Below, piece by piece: positions 55,597 to 64,000 of a stretch of DNA of 64,000 bases (positions are counted from its first letter, which is position 1; each line of letters begins with the position of its first letter). The DNA comes from Actinomadura litoris (GTDB taxonomy: Bacteria; Actinomycetota; Actinomycetes; Streptosporangiales; Streptosporangiaceae). Where the stretch lies: NCBI RefSeq assembly GCF_009733595.1, contig NZ_WOFH01000001.1, positions 682,001 to 746,000 on the forward strand. The letters run 5' to 3'. A program made the translations under genes and the position numbers. Below the pieces are notes generated by a model. It worked only from the letters and a program-made list of their open reading frames with translations. It was not told the DNA's origin and did no database searches.

Positions 55597-56988
55597 TCAG
55601 CCGCATCCGCACGTCGCGACGGCGGCGGCGAGCCTGTCGAGTTTTCCGGGGTCCACCGGCGCCTTGCCGTCGCCCGCCATGAAGGCGAACGCCAGCAGTC
55701 GTCCGTCCGCGTCATAGGCGATGCCCGCGAGCGTGCTGACGCCCGACAGCGTGCCGGTCTTCGCGCGCACGATCCCGGCCCCGCCCTGGCTCGCCGGAAC
55801 CGTGTAGCGGGGCGGGCTCAGCGTCCCGGAGAAGCCCGCGATGGGCAGGCCCGTGATGACGGCCCGCAGGTCGGGGCGGTCGGGGCCGGCCGCGAGGGAG
55901 ACGATGCGTGCGAGCGCGACCGGCGAGATCCGGTTCTGGGGCGACAGCCCGCTGCCGTCGTTGACCTGCACGCCGTTCGCGACGCCGAGCCTGGCGAGGA
56001 CGTCGTGCACCGCTTGGGCCGCCCCCGCGAACGACGGCGGGCGCCCCAGTTTGATGGCGACCTGCCTGGCCATCGCCTCGGCCACATCGTTGTCGCTGTC
56101 GGTCAGTAGATGCTCGACCAGAGCGGACACGGGGGGCGACTGGACCGCGCCCTGTTGCGCCGCGGCCTTCGGCGCGGTGACCATCCGTCCCGCCTTGGCG
56201 GACACCCCGTACCGGGACAGCAGGCGCGCGAACGTGGCCGACGCCGCGGCGGGCGGGTTGGCGACCCGGGTCTTGTGCGCCGAACCCGCGGGAGCGACCC
56301 GTCCCTCGTCCACGGTCAGCGCGGTGACAGGAGCGAGCTCACCGTCGGGGAGGTAGTTGGGCTTCCAACTGGCGGCGGCGCGGGGGCCCTGATAGGCGGA
56401 CGTGTCGTAGTCCACTCGCGTGCGCCTCACTCCGGACGACTTGAGGTTCGCGGCGGTCTGCCTGGCCAGCTCCGAGAGCGAGGCGTAGGGCGGATGGCCC
56501 CCGCCGGGGCGCTCCGGGAGGGCGGTGAGGGTGGGGTCCCCGCCACCGACCAGTACGATTCCGCCGCCGGCACCGCGCACGACCTTGGTGGTGATCCGGT
56601 GCCGGGGCCCGGCCGACGCCAGCACCGCCACCGATGTCGCCAGCTTCGTGGTGGACGCCGGGGTGGCCGGCTGCCCGGCGCGCAGGTCGAACAGCGGATG
56701 CCGGGTCACGGCGTCGATGACGACCGCGTTAACCTTCCCGCCCGGGCCACCGATCAGGGGTGACAGCCGTCCGGCGAGGGCGGAGGCGTTCGGCGGGCGT
56801 CCCCCGGTGGGATCGGCGGCGGGCACCACGGCCGACGCCCGCACGAGATCGCGCTCGGCGACGGAGGGGGGCTGGGGCGACAGGTGCCGTTGTGGTGTGA
56901 GTTTCGCCACTGCCACCCCCGCCACGACGGTGAAGACAATAAGGAGGGACAATGACATCACTGCCAGGGTCCGGCCCCGTCCAGGCAC
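55597..56988 (-). CDS. dacB: D-Ala-D-Ala carboxypeptidase/endopeptidase (PBP4-type)
   Basis: 463 residues. An N-terminal membrane anchor ([20 protein letters not shown]) is followed by the class C PBP domain: STTK nucleophile motif, SDN, and KTG in [16 protein letters not shown]. It trims or cleaves peptidoglycan peptide cross-links outside the membrane. I use the GTG at 56988 because GAGAGGGG lies 7 nt upstream; an in-frame GTG at 57021 would add 11 residues and stand almost at the predicted transcription start. Divergent from ppa across a short region with a TATATA palindrome. Confidence 0.88.
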   Translation of the reverse strand: MPGRGRTLAVMSLSLLIVFTVVAGVAVAKLTPQRHLSPQPPSVAERDLVRASAVVPAADPTGGRPPNASALAGRLSPLIGGPGGKVNAVVIDAVTRHPLFDLRAGQPATPASTTKLATSVAVLASAGPRHRITTKVVRGAGGGIVLVGGGDPTLTALPERPGGGHPPYASLSELARQTAANLKSSGVRRTRVDYDTSAYQGPRAAASWKPNYLPDGELAPVTALTVDEGRVAPAGSAHKTRVANPPAAASATFARLLSRYGVSAKAGRMVTAPKAAAQQGAVQSPPVSALVEHLLTDSDNDVAEAMARQVAIKLGRPPSFAGAAQAVHDVLARLGVANGVQVNDGSGLSPQNRISPVALARIVSLAAGPDRPDLRAVITGLPIAGFSGTLSPPRYTVPASQGGAGIVRAKTGTLSGVSTLAGIAYDADGRLLAFAFMAGDGKAPVDPGKLDRLAAAVATCGCG

Positions 56989-57032
56989 GTGACCGCCCCT
57001 CTCCCACTCAGCAACCACCAACGTGCGACATC

Positions 57033-57042
57033 CTTATATAAG
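57033..57042. promoter_or_regulatory. AT-rich palindrome between dacB and ppa
   Basis: CTTATATAAG, perfect palindrome, central in the ~140-bp divergent gap. It could serve as -10 for either strand, with dacB (transcript start near 57028) the better fit. Confidence 0.4.
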
Positions 57043-57129
57043 GGAACACCCACCCTGTTGGGGGCGGCCTCGCCCGCACAGGCTCCCGAAAGACTATTCA
57101 CTGCGACCGCGCAGGGAGCGGAGGACATC

Positions 57130-57621
57130 TTGGATTTCGACGTCACCATTGAGATCCCCAAGGGCCAGCGGAACAAGTACGAGGTGGATCACGAGAGCGG
57201 CCGAATCCGGCTCGACCGCATGCTGTTCACCTCCACGCAGTACCCCGCCGACTACGGGTTCATCGAGGACACGCTCGGCGAGGACGGCGACCCCCTGGAC
57301 GCGCTGGTCCTGCTGCAGGAGCCGACGTTCCCCGGCTGCCTCATCCGCTGCCGCGCGGTGGGCATGTTCCGGATGACGGACGAGGCCGGTGGTGACGACA
57401 AGGTCCTGTGCGTCCCCGCGACGGACCCGCGCATGGAGCACCTGCGCGACATCCACCACGTCGCCGAGTTCGACCGGCTGGAGATCCAGCACTTCTTCGA
57501 GGTGTACAAGGACCTTGAGCCCGGTAAGTCCGTGGAGGGCGCGAGCTGGGTGGGCCGGGTCGAGGCCGAGGTCGAGATCGAGCGCTCCCGCAAGCGCGCC
57601 GCCGACCAGGGCGGGCACTGA
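57130..57621 (+). CDS. ppa: inorganic pyrophosphatase
   Basis: Hydrolyses PPi, driving biosynthesis. 163 residues, family [43 protein letters not shown] (metal Asps), and [15 protein letters not shown] start at LDFDV, preceded by GGAGG with 5-nt spacing; frames opening further upstream add a non-conserved 47-residue extension. Convergent with the NlpC/P60 gene, separated by a strong terminator. Confidence 0.96.
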   Translation: MDFDVTIEIPKGQRNKYEVDHESGRIRLDRMLFTSTQYPADYGFIEDTLGEDGDPLDALVLLQEPTFPGCLIRCRAVGMFRMTDEAGGDDKVLCVPATDPRMEHLRDIHHVAEFDRLEIQHFFEVYKDLEPGKSVEGASWVGRVEAEVEIERSRKRAADQGGH

Positions 57622-57741
57622 GGGGCTCCCGGCCCTGGTGACCGTCGGGGCTCCGCCCCAGGACGACACCGCGCGACTCGGGACGTCGCTTGGCGGTCGG
57701 CGCTGGTCCGCTCCCGCCGCCGCCCGCGAAACGGGCTCCTG

Positions 57742-57781
57742 GAGAACCCTTCCGCACGGGACACCGTGCGGAAGGGTTCTC
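57742..57781. terminator. strong bidirectional terminator
   Basis: Perfect 18-bp stem beginning GAGAACCCTTCC with a GACA tetraloop, between convergent ppa (+) and the NlpC/P60 gene (-). Confidence 0.85.
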
Positions 57782-57838
57782 GCCTTCCAGGCGTCCCCTG
57801 CGGGGCCGGATACGGATGCGGATCGGCTCAAGAGCAGC

Positions 57839-59089
57839 TCAGCCTGCGGGGCGTGTGGCGCCGATCAGGTCGTTCCGGTGGATGCTGGAGATCCGTACGC
57901 GCGCACCCGTGTAGGGCGCTTCCACCATCCGGTCCTGGGCGAGGTAGATGCCGACGTGGTGGATCGTGTCGGGGTTGGACGTGTCCTTGGCGAAGAAGAC
58001 CAGATCCCCCGGACGAAGCTCGCTCACCGGGACGTGCGGGCCGGACGTCCACTGCGTACCCGTCCAGTGGTCGAGCCGGACACCCGCCTGGGCCCACGCG
58101 TACATGGACAGGCCGGAGCAGTCGAAGCCGTAGATGCTCGCGCCCTGCCCGGTACCGAGGCTCGGCCCGCTCGCCGTGCCCCCGCCCCAGGAGTACGGCG
58201 TGCCGAGCCACCGGAGCGCCGCCCGCGCGACGATGACACCGCGCGTCCTGGACATGGCCAGGCCGGCGGCCGGACGGCCTGAACCCTCGTAGGCCGATCG
58301 GGTCTCCGCGGCCTCCAACGCCTGCGCCCGCGCGCGCTTGAGCCGGGCCGCATGCGTCTCCGCTTCGGCCAGGCGAGACTCCAGCTTCCGCTTCACCGCG
58401 GCTATGCGTTGGACGGATGCCTGCTGCACATCCACCGCGTCCTGCGCGTGCCGTTTGGCGTCCTCCGCGCGTCCGGTCGCGTCCCCCTGCTCCTTGAACG
58501 CGTCCTCCGCCTGCTTACGGAAGACGCCCGCCACGGTCTCGGACGCCTCCACCCGGCGGAGCGCGCCCGCACGCTGCTCGGCGAGCACCTCCACCATTCC
58601 CGCCCGGTCCATGAACCCCTGGGGGCCGCCGTGACCGGAGACGGCGGACGACATCTGGTCGTAGCCCGTGTTGTGCTGGTAGGCCTGCGCCGCGAACGTC
58701 GCCAGCGCGGCCTGGTTCTCCGCCACCCGCCGCCTTGCCTGGACGAGTCGCGCCTGGGCGTCGCGGTAGGTCCGGTGGGCTTGCTCCAGTCTGACCCGCT
58801 CGCCGTTGTAGCGCTCGATGGCGCTTTCGGCCGCGACCGCGAGCCTGTCGAGTTCGCCGTCCGCCTGGGCGAGCATCGCCTTGGTCCGGCCGACCTCCGC
58901 CGCACGGTCCTCGACCGCGTGCTCGCTCCGCTCCACGTCCCGCGCGCTGGGGGCGGGCTTGGCGGAAGCGGACGGCATCAGCCACGCCGCGCCGATCGTC
59001 ACCCCGGTGGAGAGGGCGGCGAAGCGCAGCATCGCACCCCAGGTGGAGGTACGGGTCCGGCCGCGGAGCCCCGCCGTGCTCGATGCCAT
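57839..59089 (-). CDS. secreted NlpC/P60 peptidoglycan endopeptidase, RipA-like
   Basis: 416 residues. Signal sequence (FAALSTGVTIGAAWLMPSASA), a long coiled-coil domain (~50-265, many Ala/Glu/Arg heptads), and a C40 domain with catalytic Cys in YGFDCSGL, His in HHVGIY, and a third polar residue near EAPYTGA. ATG start with AGGA; a GTG 6 bp upstream is an alternative. Unlike the 16.5-kb paralogue no riboswitch precedes it. Confidence 0.92.
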   Translation of the reverse strand: MASSTAGLRGRTRTSTWGAMLRFAALSTGVTIGAAWLMPSASAKPAPSARDVERSEHAVEDRAAEVGRTKAMLAQADGELDRLAVAAESAIERYNGERVRLEQAHRTYRDAQARLVQARRRVAENQAALATFAAQAYQHNTGYDQMSSAVSGHGGPQGFMDRAGMVEVLAEQRAGALRRVEASETVAGVFRKQAEDAFKEQGDATGRAEDAKRHAQDAVDVQQASVQRIAAVKRKLESRLAEAETHAARLKRARAQALEAAETRSAYEGSGRPAAGLAMSRTRGVIVARAALRWLGTPYSWGGGTASGPSLGTGQGASIYGFDCSGLSMYAWAQAGVRLDHWTGTQWTSGPHVPVSELRPGDLVFFAKDTSNPDTIHHVGIYLAQDRMVEAPYTGARVRISSIHRNDLIGATRPAG

Positions 59090-59272
59090 GAACACGTCCT
59101 GCCCGCGGCCGGTTTTGCTTAGCGCAAATGATCACCTACGAAGAGTGGTGCAGTTGGGCAACGATCGGAACTTCCCTGCCCCGGACATGGTCGAACCGCC
59201 CAGGCACGACTGGACCGGTCGGGCGCGTACGAATCAGTCAGGATCGGTCGCGACACGGGCAGATCGGCCGTC

Positions 59273-61099
59273 TCACTTCGCGGACCGGCTCGTGGCGGGG
59301 CCAAGGCCGGGAGGGATCGGCGGCGCGGGCAGGTTGCCCGGCGACTGCGGCGGAGCCGAATTGCTCTTGGACGCCGGCGGGCCCGACGCGGGGGCCGGAT
59401 CCGGCTTCTGCTGCTTCGGCGGGGAAGGCGGCGGCTTGGGCGCCGCAGGTGTGGCCGGGCCACTCGCCCCTCCCGTCGCCGATGGCGTGGTGGGGACCGC
59501 TGGGCCCGTACTCGTGGGAGTGGGCGCCGACGGAGGGCGTGGTCCCGGGGCGGGACTGCCGGGCCGCCAGGTGACATGAACGGGAATGCCGCCGGGCTGG
59601 AACGCGACGCCACCTTCGCCTTGCGAAGCCGCGGCCCGGCGTACATGCACGTTCACGGTCGCCGCCTGCCCCGGCTCAAGGCGTCCGGAAGCCGGGTCGG
59701 CCCGCACGCCGCCCCAGCTCCTGGCATGCCACGTGACCGGGCTGCCCACCGCGCGCAGCACGATCGCTCCGTCCGAACCTCCCGCCAGATCGAGGAAGTG
59801 CGGGGCGACCTCCAGCCGCCTGGCCTCACCGGAGGACGCCGTGTTCCGCCCCCAGCTCTCGGCACTGACCTCGTACACCGCGCCCGAGGACGTCGGGGAC
59901 AGGGCGATCGGCGGCGCGGACGACTCGCGCGAGCCGAGCGGGAAGGTGGCCGACACGGGCACGGCGTCGATGGATCCGTCCCGGCCCGTCCCCGGCCGTG
60001 CGGTGGCGCCCTCGGCACGTGCCGCCACCCGGCCCGACCCAGCACTCGGGCGGGGGCTTGCGACGGTATCGGCCCGTTCGGGGCTCCCGCCCAGCAGGCC
60101 GAGGAACCCGTTCATTGAGGCGAGCACACCCCCGAGGAGAACCGCCGCCGCTCCCACCACGACGGTCGCTCGACGGTGGCGCGCACCCGGCCCGACCCCC
60201 TGTGACGCGATACGCGCCGGACGGAGGCGATGCGGCCAAGCGAGACCGCGCCCAGGGGAGGACGCGTCAGGCGCATGCACCGGCTCCCTCGGCTGGACCG
60301 GAAACCCGCTCGGCGTGAACTCGGTCGCGCGGGTGGCGACGAAGAGCCTGTAACCGACGAGTTCCTCGTCCCGGAAGCAGTCCAGTACCCGCTGCCGCAG
60401 GTCTGCCGGAGGCTCCACGTCCGGAAGCAGGCCGAACACCTTGGCCGCCGACACGGTACGCGTACGGAAAGCCCCGCAGACCTCGCATTCCCTAGCGTGC
60501 TGGAGAAGCCGCTCCCCCCGCTCCGTCGAAGGCTCGCCCCGGCGCACGCGCAGGAGCAGCGCTCGTTCGGCGCACCCGTAGGGGCCCTGATGAGCGAGGA
60601 GCTCGGCCGTCAGCGCCTCTCCGAGCTCCTCGTGCGCGCGATCCAGCGCGGCCTGGGCCTCCTTGGGCGGCATGTCGAAGATCGCCGCGAGGTCGGGAAC
60701 CGACAACTGGTGCCGAACGCGAAGCTCCAGGACCTCACGGGCGCGCGGCGGCAGCGCCAGCACGGCCTGCCACGCCATGATCCGCCGATCGGCGTCGTCC
60801 TGGTCGGGCTGGGCGACGGGGAGGTCGGGCGGGCGGGCGCCGGCGGGCGGCGGGCGGCGGGAGCACTCCTGCCGGGCGATGGCGTACAGCCACGCCCCGA
60901 ACCGATCCGGGTCGCGCAACCTGCCGATATGAGCCTCGACCACCACGAAGGCGTCGCGCAGCACGGTCTGGGCCGCGTCACTGTCATGCAACTGGAACCA
61001 GCAGTAGGCGTAGAGCCGATCGGCATACGCGTCATAGAGCTCTGCCATGGCATCCGGATCGTGCGCGCCCAACGCCTCGACCAGAAGAGGGTCGTCCAT
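59273..61099 (-). CDS. ECF-type sigma factor fused to zinc-finger, membrane helix and exported domain
   Basis: 608 residues. Residues ~5-80 match sigma region 2 (PDAMAELYDAYADRLYAYCWFQL, RFGAWLYAIARQE) and ~105-165 region 4 (ALPPRAREVLELRVRHQLSVPDLAAIF). A zinc-finger-like HARECEVC follows near 205, as in ZAS anti-sigma domains. A basic stretch leads to one membrane helix (TVVVGAAAVLLGGVLASM, ~330). The exported part contains a BACON-like beta domain (LDLAGGSDGAIVLRAVG, PVTWHARSWGG, LEPGQAATVNV) and a 90-residue Pro-rich tail that may span the wall. One protein thus holds sigma, anti-sigma and sensor parts. Start is uncertain: ATG at 61099 lacks a ribosome site; an ATG at 61171 adds 24 residues. 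Confidence 0.82.
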   Translation of the reverse strand: MDDPLLVEALGAHDPDAMAELYDAYADRLYAYCWFQLHDSDAAQTVLRDAFVVVEAHIGRLRDPDRFGAWLYAIARQECSRRPPPAGARPPDLPVAQPDQDDADRRIMAWQAVLALPPRAREVLELRVRHQLSVPDLAAIFDMPPKEAQAALDRAHEELGEALTAELLAHQGPYGCAERALLLRVRRGEPSTERGERLLQHARECEVCGAFRTRTVSAAKVFGLLPDVEPPADLRQRVLDCFRDEELVGYRLFVATRATEFTPSGFPVQPREPVHAPDASSPGRGLAWPHRLRPARIASQGVGPGARHRRATVVVGAAAVLLGGVLASMNGFLGLLGGSPERADTVASPRPSAGSGRVAARAEGATARPGTGRDGSIDAVPVSATFPLGSRESSAPPIALSPTSSGAVYEVSAESWGRNTASSGEARRLEVAPHFLDLAGGSDGAIVLRAVGSPVTWHARSWGGVRADPASGRLEPGQAATVNVHVRRAAASQGEGGVAFQPGGIPVHVTWRPGSPAPGPRPPSAPTPTSTGPAVPTTPSATGGASGPATPAAPKPPPSPPKQQKPDPAPASGPPASKSNSAPPQSPGNLPAPPIPPGLGPATSRSAK

Positions 61100-61351
61100 G
61101 GCAGCAAGGTAAGTGCTCTGAGATCCCCCAGCCGTCAATTCGAGGGATCTGAAGCCGGTGTCGCGCGCCATCCTCCCGCATTAGCTGACACTTTACTGAA
61201 TTGCGACAAGTTAAATTTTCCCGGTAAATCAACTGTCATATCGGCTTCCATGCGGAGGGGATGCCGGGGCGACGCACTCGACGCGACAAACCCACCATTT
61301 CGAATCTTCGTGACTTCCCGCCCCTTCGGGTGATCTCGGACGAATCAAAGT

Positions 61352-61376
61352 TGACACTGTCATCGTGACAGTGTCA
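61352..61376 (+). promoter_or_regulatory. MerR operator, tandem palindrome
   Basis: TGACACTGTCA-TCG-TGACAGTGTCA: two 11-bp arms that are perfect reverse complements, each itself TGACA-N-TGTCA. It starts inside TTGACA (61351-61356), a consensus -35, and ends 10 bp before the MerR-type start codon, so binding would block transcription. Confidence 0.7.
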
Positions 61377-61386
61377 CCATGGGGCC

Positions 61387-62382
61387 ATGGACGGAACCTG
61401 GACGATCGGCGAGCTGGCGGAACGCGCCGTGGCGGCCCTCGCCGCCGGCGAATCCGCGCAGGTCAGCGGCCGGGTCCGCGACATGCCGAACGAGCGGCTG
61501 ATCCGGTGGTACACGACGATCGGCCTCGTCGACCCGCCGCTGGCGCGGCGCGGGCGCACCGCGCTCTACGGCCGGCGCCATCTGCTCCAGCTCACGGCCG
61601 TGAAGCGACGGCAGGCCGCGGGGCGCTCGATCGCCGAGATTCAACTGGAGCTGGCCGCCGCCACCGACGCGAAACTCGAACAGATCGCCGCCCTTCCCGC
61701 CCCCGGCTCTCCGGCACCACCGGCCGCCACATCCGGCCCGCAGCCGACGGACGCGCCGAGCACCGATGCCGTCGCCCCGCCGCGAAAGAGCGCGGCATCA
61801 ACCGGGCAGCGAAACCGAACCACCGGCCGCGTTTCCGGCTCCCCAAAAGGTGCACCCCATCCGACACCGTCGCCAGCGGACACCACAGAAAGCCGGAACG
61901 CCCAGCCGCCGGACTCCGCCACTTCCCCTCCCGCCGCCACGCCCACACCGGCCCGCCCAGGCACCACCACCGAGGCACCTGAGACGGCAGCCCCACCGCA
62001 CCAGCAGGAACCAACGACCAGCGCCCCCGACTCCGCCTGGACGAGCGCGGCCGTCAACCTCCCCTCAAGCGCCGAGGAGCCGCCGGGCACCGCAGCCGGT
62101 GACGTGGCCGGCTCCGCGGGCCGTCCACGGTTCTGGAGCACCCGCCCCGACGTGACCTACGACCGGGACGTGTCCGTCGACTACGACACGCCTCCACCCG
62201 CGCTCGTCCAGGGCGTCCGCCTGGCACCCGGTCTCACGCTGCTGCTGGAGGTCTCCATGTTGGGCGGCGACGACCTCGCCGCGATCCAAACCGCCGCGGA
62301 ACCGCTACTGGAGGAGTTGCGGCGACGCGGCCTCGTCCCCTCCCCGACCCTGCCCACCGCCCCTCCCCGGAGGTCACAGTGA
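61387..62382 (+). CDS. MerR-type regulator with long disordered linker
   Basis: 331 residues. A MerR winged helix at 1-75 (WTIGELAERAV, NERLIRWYTTIGLVDPPLAR, GRTALYGRRHLLQLTAVKRRQAAGRSIAEI), then ~150 residues of Ala/Pro/Thr/Ser low complexity, then a short conserved-looking C-terminal segment (FWSTRPDVTYDRDVSV, VRLAPGLTLLLEVSML, AAEPLLEELRRRGLV). The C-terminal domain is not a known MerR effector domain. The stop overlaps the next start as GTGA, coupling it to the VIT/VWA protein. ATG start directly after the palindromic operator. Confidence 0.85.
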   Translation: MDGTWTIGELAERAVAALAAGESAQVSGRVRDMPNERLIRWYTTIGLVDPPLARRGRTALYGRRHLLQLTAVKRRQAAGRSIAEIQLELAAATDAKLEQIAALPAPGSPAPPAATSGPQPTDAPSTDAVAPPRKSAASTGQRNRTTGRVSGSPKGAPHPTPSPADTTESRNAQPPDSATSPPAATPTPARPGTTTEAPETAAPPHQQEPTTSAPDSAWTSAAVNLPSSAEEPPGTAAGDVAGSAGRPRFWSTRPDVTYDRDVSVDYDTPPPALVQGVRLAPGLTLLLEVSMLGGDDLAAIQTAAEPLLEELRRRGLVPSPTLPTAPPRRSQ

Positions 62383-64000
62383 CCGTGCGCATCATGCCGC
62401 TACCCGAGACCGCGACACCTCCGGAACCCGACGGCGGGCTCGGGGCTCTGACCACCGACAGGGGCAACCTGCCGCTCGACTCCGTCGACGTCCACGCCTC
62501 GATCACCGGCCTGTCCGCCGGGATCGAGCTCGCCCAGGGCTTCCGGAACCCGTTCGACGTTCCGCTGGAGGCGACCTACATCTTCCCGCTGCCCGACCGC
62601 GCCGCCGTCACCTCGCTGCGGATGGAGGCGGACGACCGCGTCATCGAGGGGACACTGAAGGAGCGGGGGCAGGCCCGGCAGGACTACGACGCCGCCATCG
62701 CCGCCGGCCGGCGGGCCACGATCGCCGAGGAGGACCGTCCGGACGTCTTCACCATGCGGGTCGGGAACATCCTGCCCGGTGAACGCGTGACGGTCCGGCT
62801 CACGCTCGACCAGCCGCTGCCCTACGAGGCCGGCGACGCGGGCTCCGGCGCCACGTTCAGGTTCCCGCTGGTCGTGGCTCCCCGCTACATCCCGGGCGCA
62901 CCGCTGGACGACGAACGCGCGGGCTCGGGCGTGGCGGACGACACCGACGCCGTGCCCGACGCCTCGCGGATCAGCCCGCCGGTCCTCCTGCCCGGCTTCC
63001 CCAATCCGGTACGGCTGTCGATCTCCGCCGACATCGACCCGTCCGGCCTGCCGCTCACCGGGGTCCGCTCCGCCCTGCACGTCGTGACCGAGAAGGAGGA
63101 GGCCGGGCGCACGACCCTGCGCGTCCAGCCGGGCGAGCGCCTCAACCGCGACTTCATCCTGCGCTTCGACTACGCCGCGCGAGAAGCCGCGTCCCTCACG
63201 CTGGTCCCGGACGCCTCCGGTGAGGAGGGCACGTTCACGCTGACCGTCCTCCCGTCCGGTGAGGCCCGACCGAGGCCGCGTGACGTGGTCCTCATCCTCG
63301 ACCGTTCCGGCAGCATGCAGGGCTGGAAGATGGTCTCCGCCCGCCGCGCCGCCGCCCGCATGGTGGACACGCTCCGCGCCGAGGACCGCTTCGCCGTGCT
63401 GTCGTTCGACACCGTCGTCGAGCGGCCGCGCGACCTCGACACCGGCCTCGCCGACGGCACCGACCGCAACCGGTTCCGCGCCGTCGAGCACCTGGCGGCG
63501 CTGACCGCCCGCGGCGGGACGGAGATGCTCGCCCCGCTCGACGAGGGCTGCGCCCTGCTCGCCGACTCCGCCCGAGACCGGGTCCTCGTCCTCATCACCG
63601 ACGGGCAGATCGGCAACGAAGACCAGATCCTCGCCCATCTGGAACCCCGGCTCCGGGGCGTCCACGTCCACACCGTCGGCATCGACCGGGCCGTCAACGC
63701 GGGCTTCCTGAACCGCCTCGCCGCCATCGGCCAGGGCACCTGCGAACTCGTCGAGTCCGAAGACCGCCTCGACGAGGCGATGGACCACATCCACCACCGC
63801 ATCGGCACACCACTCGCGACCGGTCTCTCGCTCCGCGCCGACGGGCTGGAGATCGTGCCCGACTCGGTCTCCCCCAGCCGCTTCAGCGCACTCTTCCCCG
63901 GCGTCCCCCTGGTGATCGCGGGCCGCTTCCGCGGAGAACCCGCTGGAGCGCTGTCCGTCCACGGCACCGGCGGCGACGGCGAGCCCTGGGAGCGGCACGC
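62379..64000 (+). CDS. VIT + von Willebrand A domain protein, 5' part
   Basis: At least 540 residues, running off the window end. Residues ~25-150 form a VIT domain (ASITGLSAGIELAQGFRNPF, ATYIFPLPDRAAVTSLRM, ERGQARQDYDAAIAAGRR). A vWA domain starts near 303: VVLILDRSGSM (MIDAS DxSxS), GGTEM for the Thr, ITDGQIGN for the Asp, so metal binding is complete. No signal peptide at the N-terminus, so probably cytosolic. GTG start with GGAGG 5 nt upstream, overlapping the MerR stop. Confidence 0.85.
   Translation, partial: MTVRIMPLPETATPPEPDGGLGALTTDRGNLPLDSVDVHASITGLSAGIELAQGFRNPFDVPLEATYIFPLPDRAAVTSLRMEADDRVIEGTLKERGQARQDYDAAIAAGRRATIAEEDRPDVFTMRVGNILPGERVTVRLTLDQPLPYEAGDAGSGATFRFPLVVAPRYIPGAPLDDERAGSGVADDTDAVPDASRISPPVLLPGFPNPVRLSISADIDPSGLPLTGVRSALHVVTEKEEAGRTTLRVQPGERLNRDFILRFDYAAREAASLTLVPDASGEEGTFTLTVLPSGEARPRPRDVVLILDRSGSMQGWKMVSARRAAARMVDTLRAEDRFAVLSFDTVVERPRDLDTGLADGTDRNRFRAVEHLAALTARGGTEMLAPLDEGCALLADSARDRVLVLITDGQIGNEDQILAHLEPRLRGVHVHTVGIDRAVNAGFLNRLAAIGQGTCELVESEDRLDEAMDHIHHRIGTPLATGLSLRADGLEIVPDSVSPSRFSALFPGVPLVIAGRFRGEPAGALSVHGTGGDGEPWERH

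Noticed and set aside
62400..63998. 532-codon minus-strand frame
   Set aside because: It is the antisense of the VIT/VWA gene, whose plus-strand frame has clear VIT and MIDAS motifs.

Overview
The window is very GC-rich, densely coded DNA from a filamentous actinobacterium. Evidence seen directly: GTG and TTG starts with GGAGG-type ribosome sites, C/G-biased third codon positions, a chaplin (hydrophobic aerial-hypha protein), Lsr2, a c-di-AMP riboswitch, and candidate ClgR boxes. The gene order radA-disA ... clpC-lsr2 ... lysS ... coaX/nadC/nadB/panC ... folK-folB-folP-folE-ftsH-hpt-tilS ... dacB/ppa is the conserved core order familiar from Streptomyces and mycobacteria. A member of the Streptosporangiales such as Actinomadura is a reasonable inference but is not proven here.

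Layout. 0-4 kb: radA (5' end cut off by the window), disA (c-di-AMP synthase), a small exported protein, mutY. 4-8.5 kb: a beta-lactamase-fold serine hydrolase, a NADAR protein, an adenosine-deaminase-like enzyme, and a winged-helix protein with a nucleotidyltransferase-like domain. 8.8-14 kb: clpC, then an 860-bp gene-free region with ClgR-like boxes, lsr2, and a 1.4-kb gene-free stretch. 14-17.5 kb: an argA/RDD/RDD operon and an NlpC/P60 hydrolase preceded by a ydaO-type c-di-AMP riboswitch. 18-25 kb: a stand-alone LuxR-type HTH, a LacI regulator, a P450, lysS with an overlapping LysR gene, and an MFS exporter. 25-30.4 kb: the NAD/CoA precursor operon (DUF2520, panC, nadB, nadC, coaX). 30.8-37 kb: a MacB-like ABC transporter, a chaplin with a His-Gly tract, and a NarL-type two-component system. 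37-42 kb: a MidA-like methyltransferase, a 16-copy minisatellite, a MarR-P450 operon with a triple palindromic operator, and an alpha/beta hydrolase. 42.5-46.2 kb: two bacterial-PH-domain membrane proteins divergent from an orphan NuoD. 46.2-52 kb: the folate operon and ftsH. 52-57.8 kb: hpt, tilS, a DUF2342 metalloprotease, dacB, ppa. 57.8-64 kb: a second NlpC/P60 protein, a membrane-tethered ECF sigma fusion, and a MerR regulator translationally coupled to a VIT/VWA protein cut by the window end.

How genes connect. DisA makes c-di-AMP, and the riboswitch ahead of the 16.5-kb hydrolase should sense it, linking DNA integrity to wall remodelling. DUF2520-panC-nadB-nadC-coaX joins aspartate-derived NAD and pantothenate/CoA synthesis. 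The folate genes overlap by 4 nt (ATGA) almost throughout. The MidA-like enzyme and NuoD may form a modifier/substrate pair. The least described part is 59.2-64 kb: a single polypeptide combining sigma, zinc-finger, membrane and exported domains, next to a MerR + VIT/VWA pair with a tandem palindromic operator just before the MerR start.
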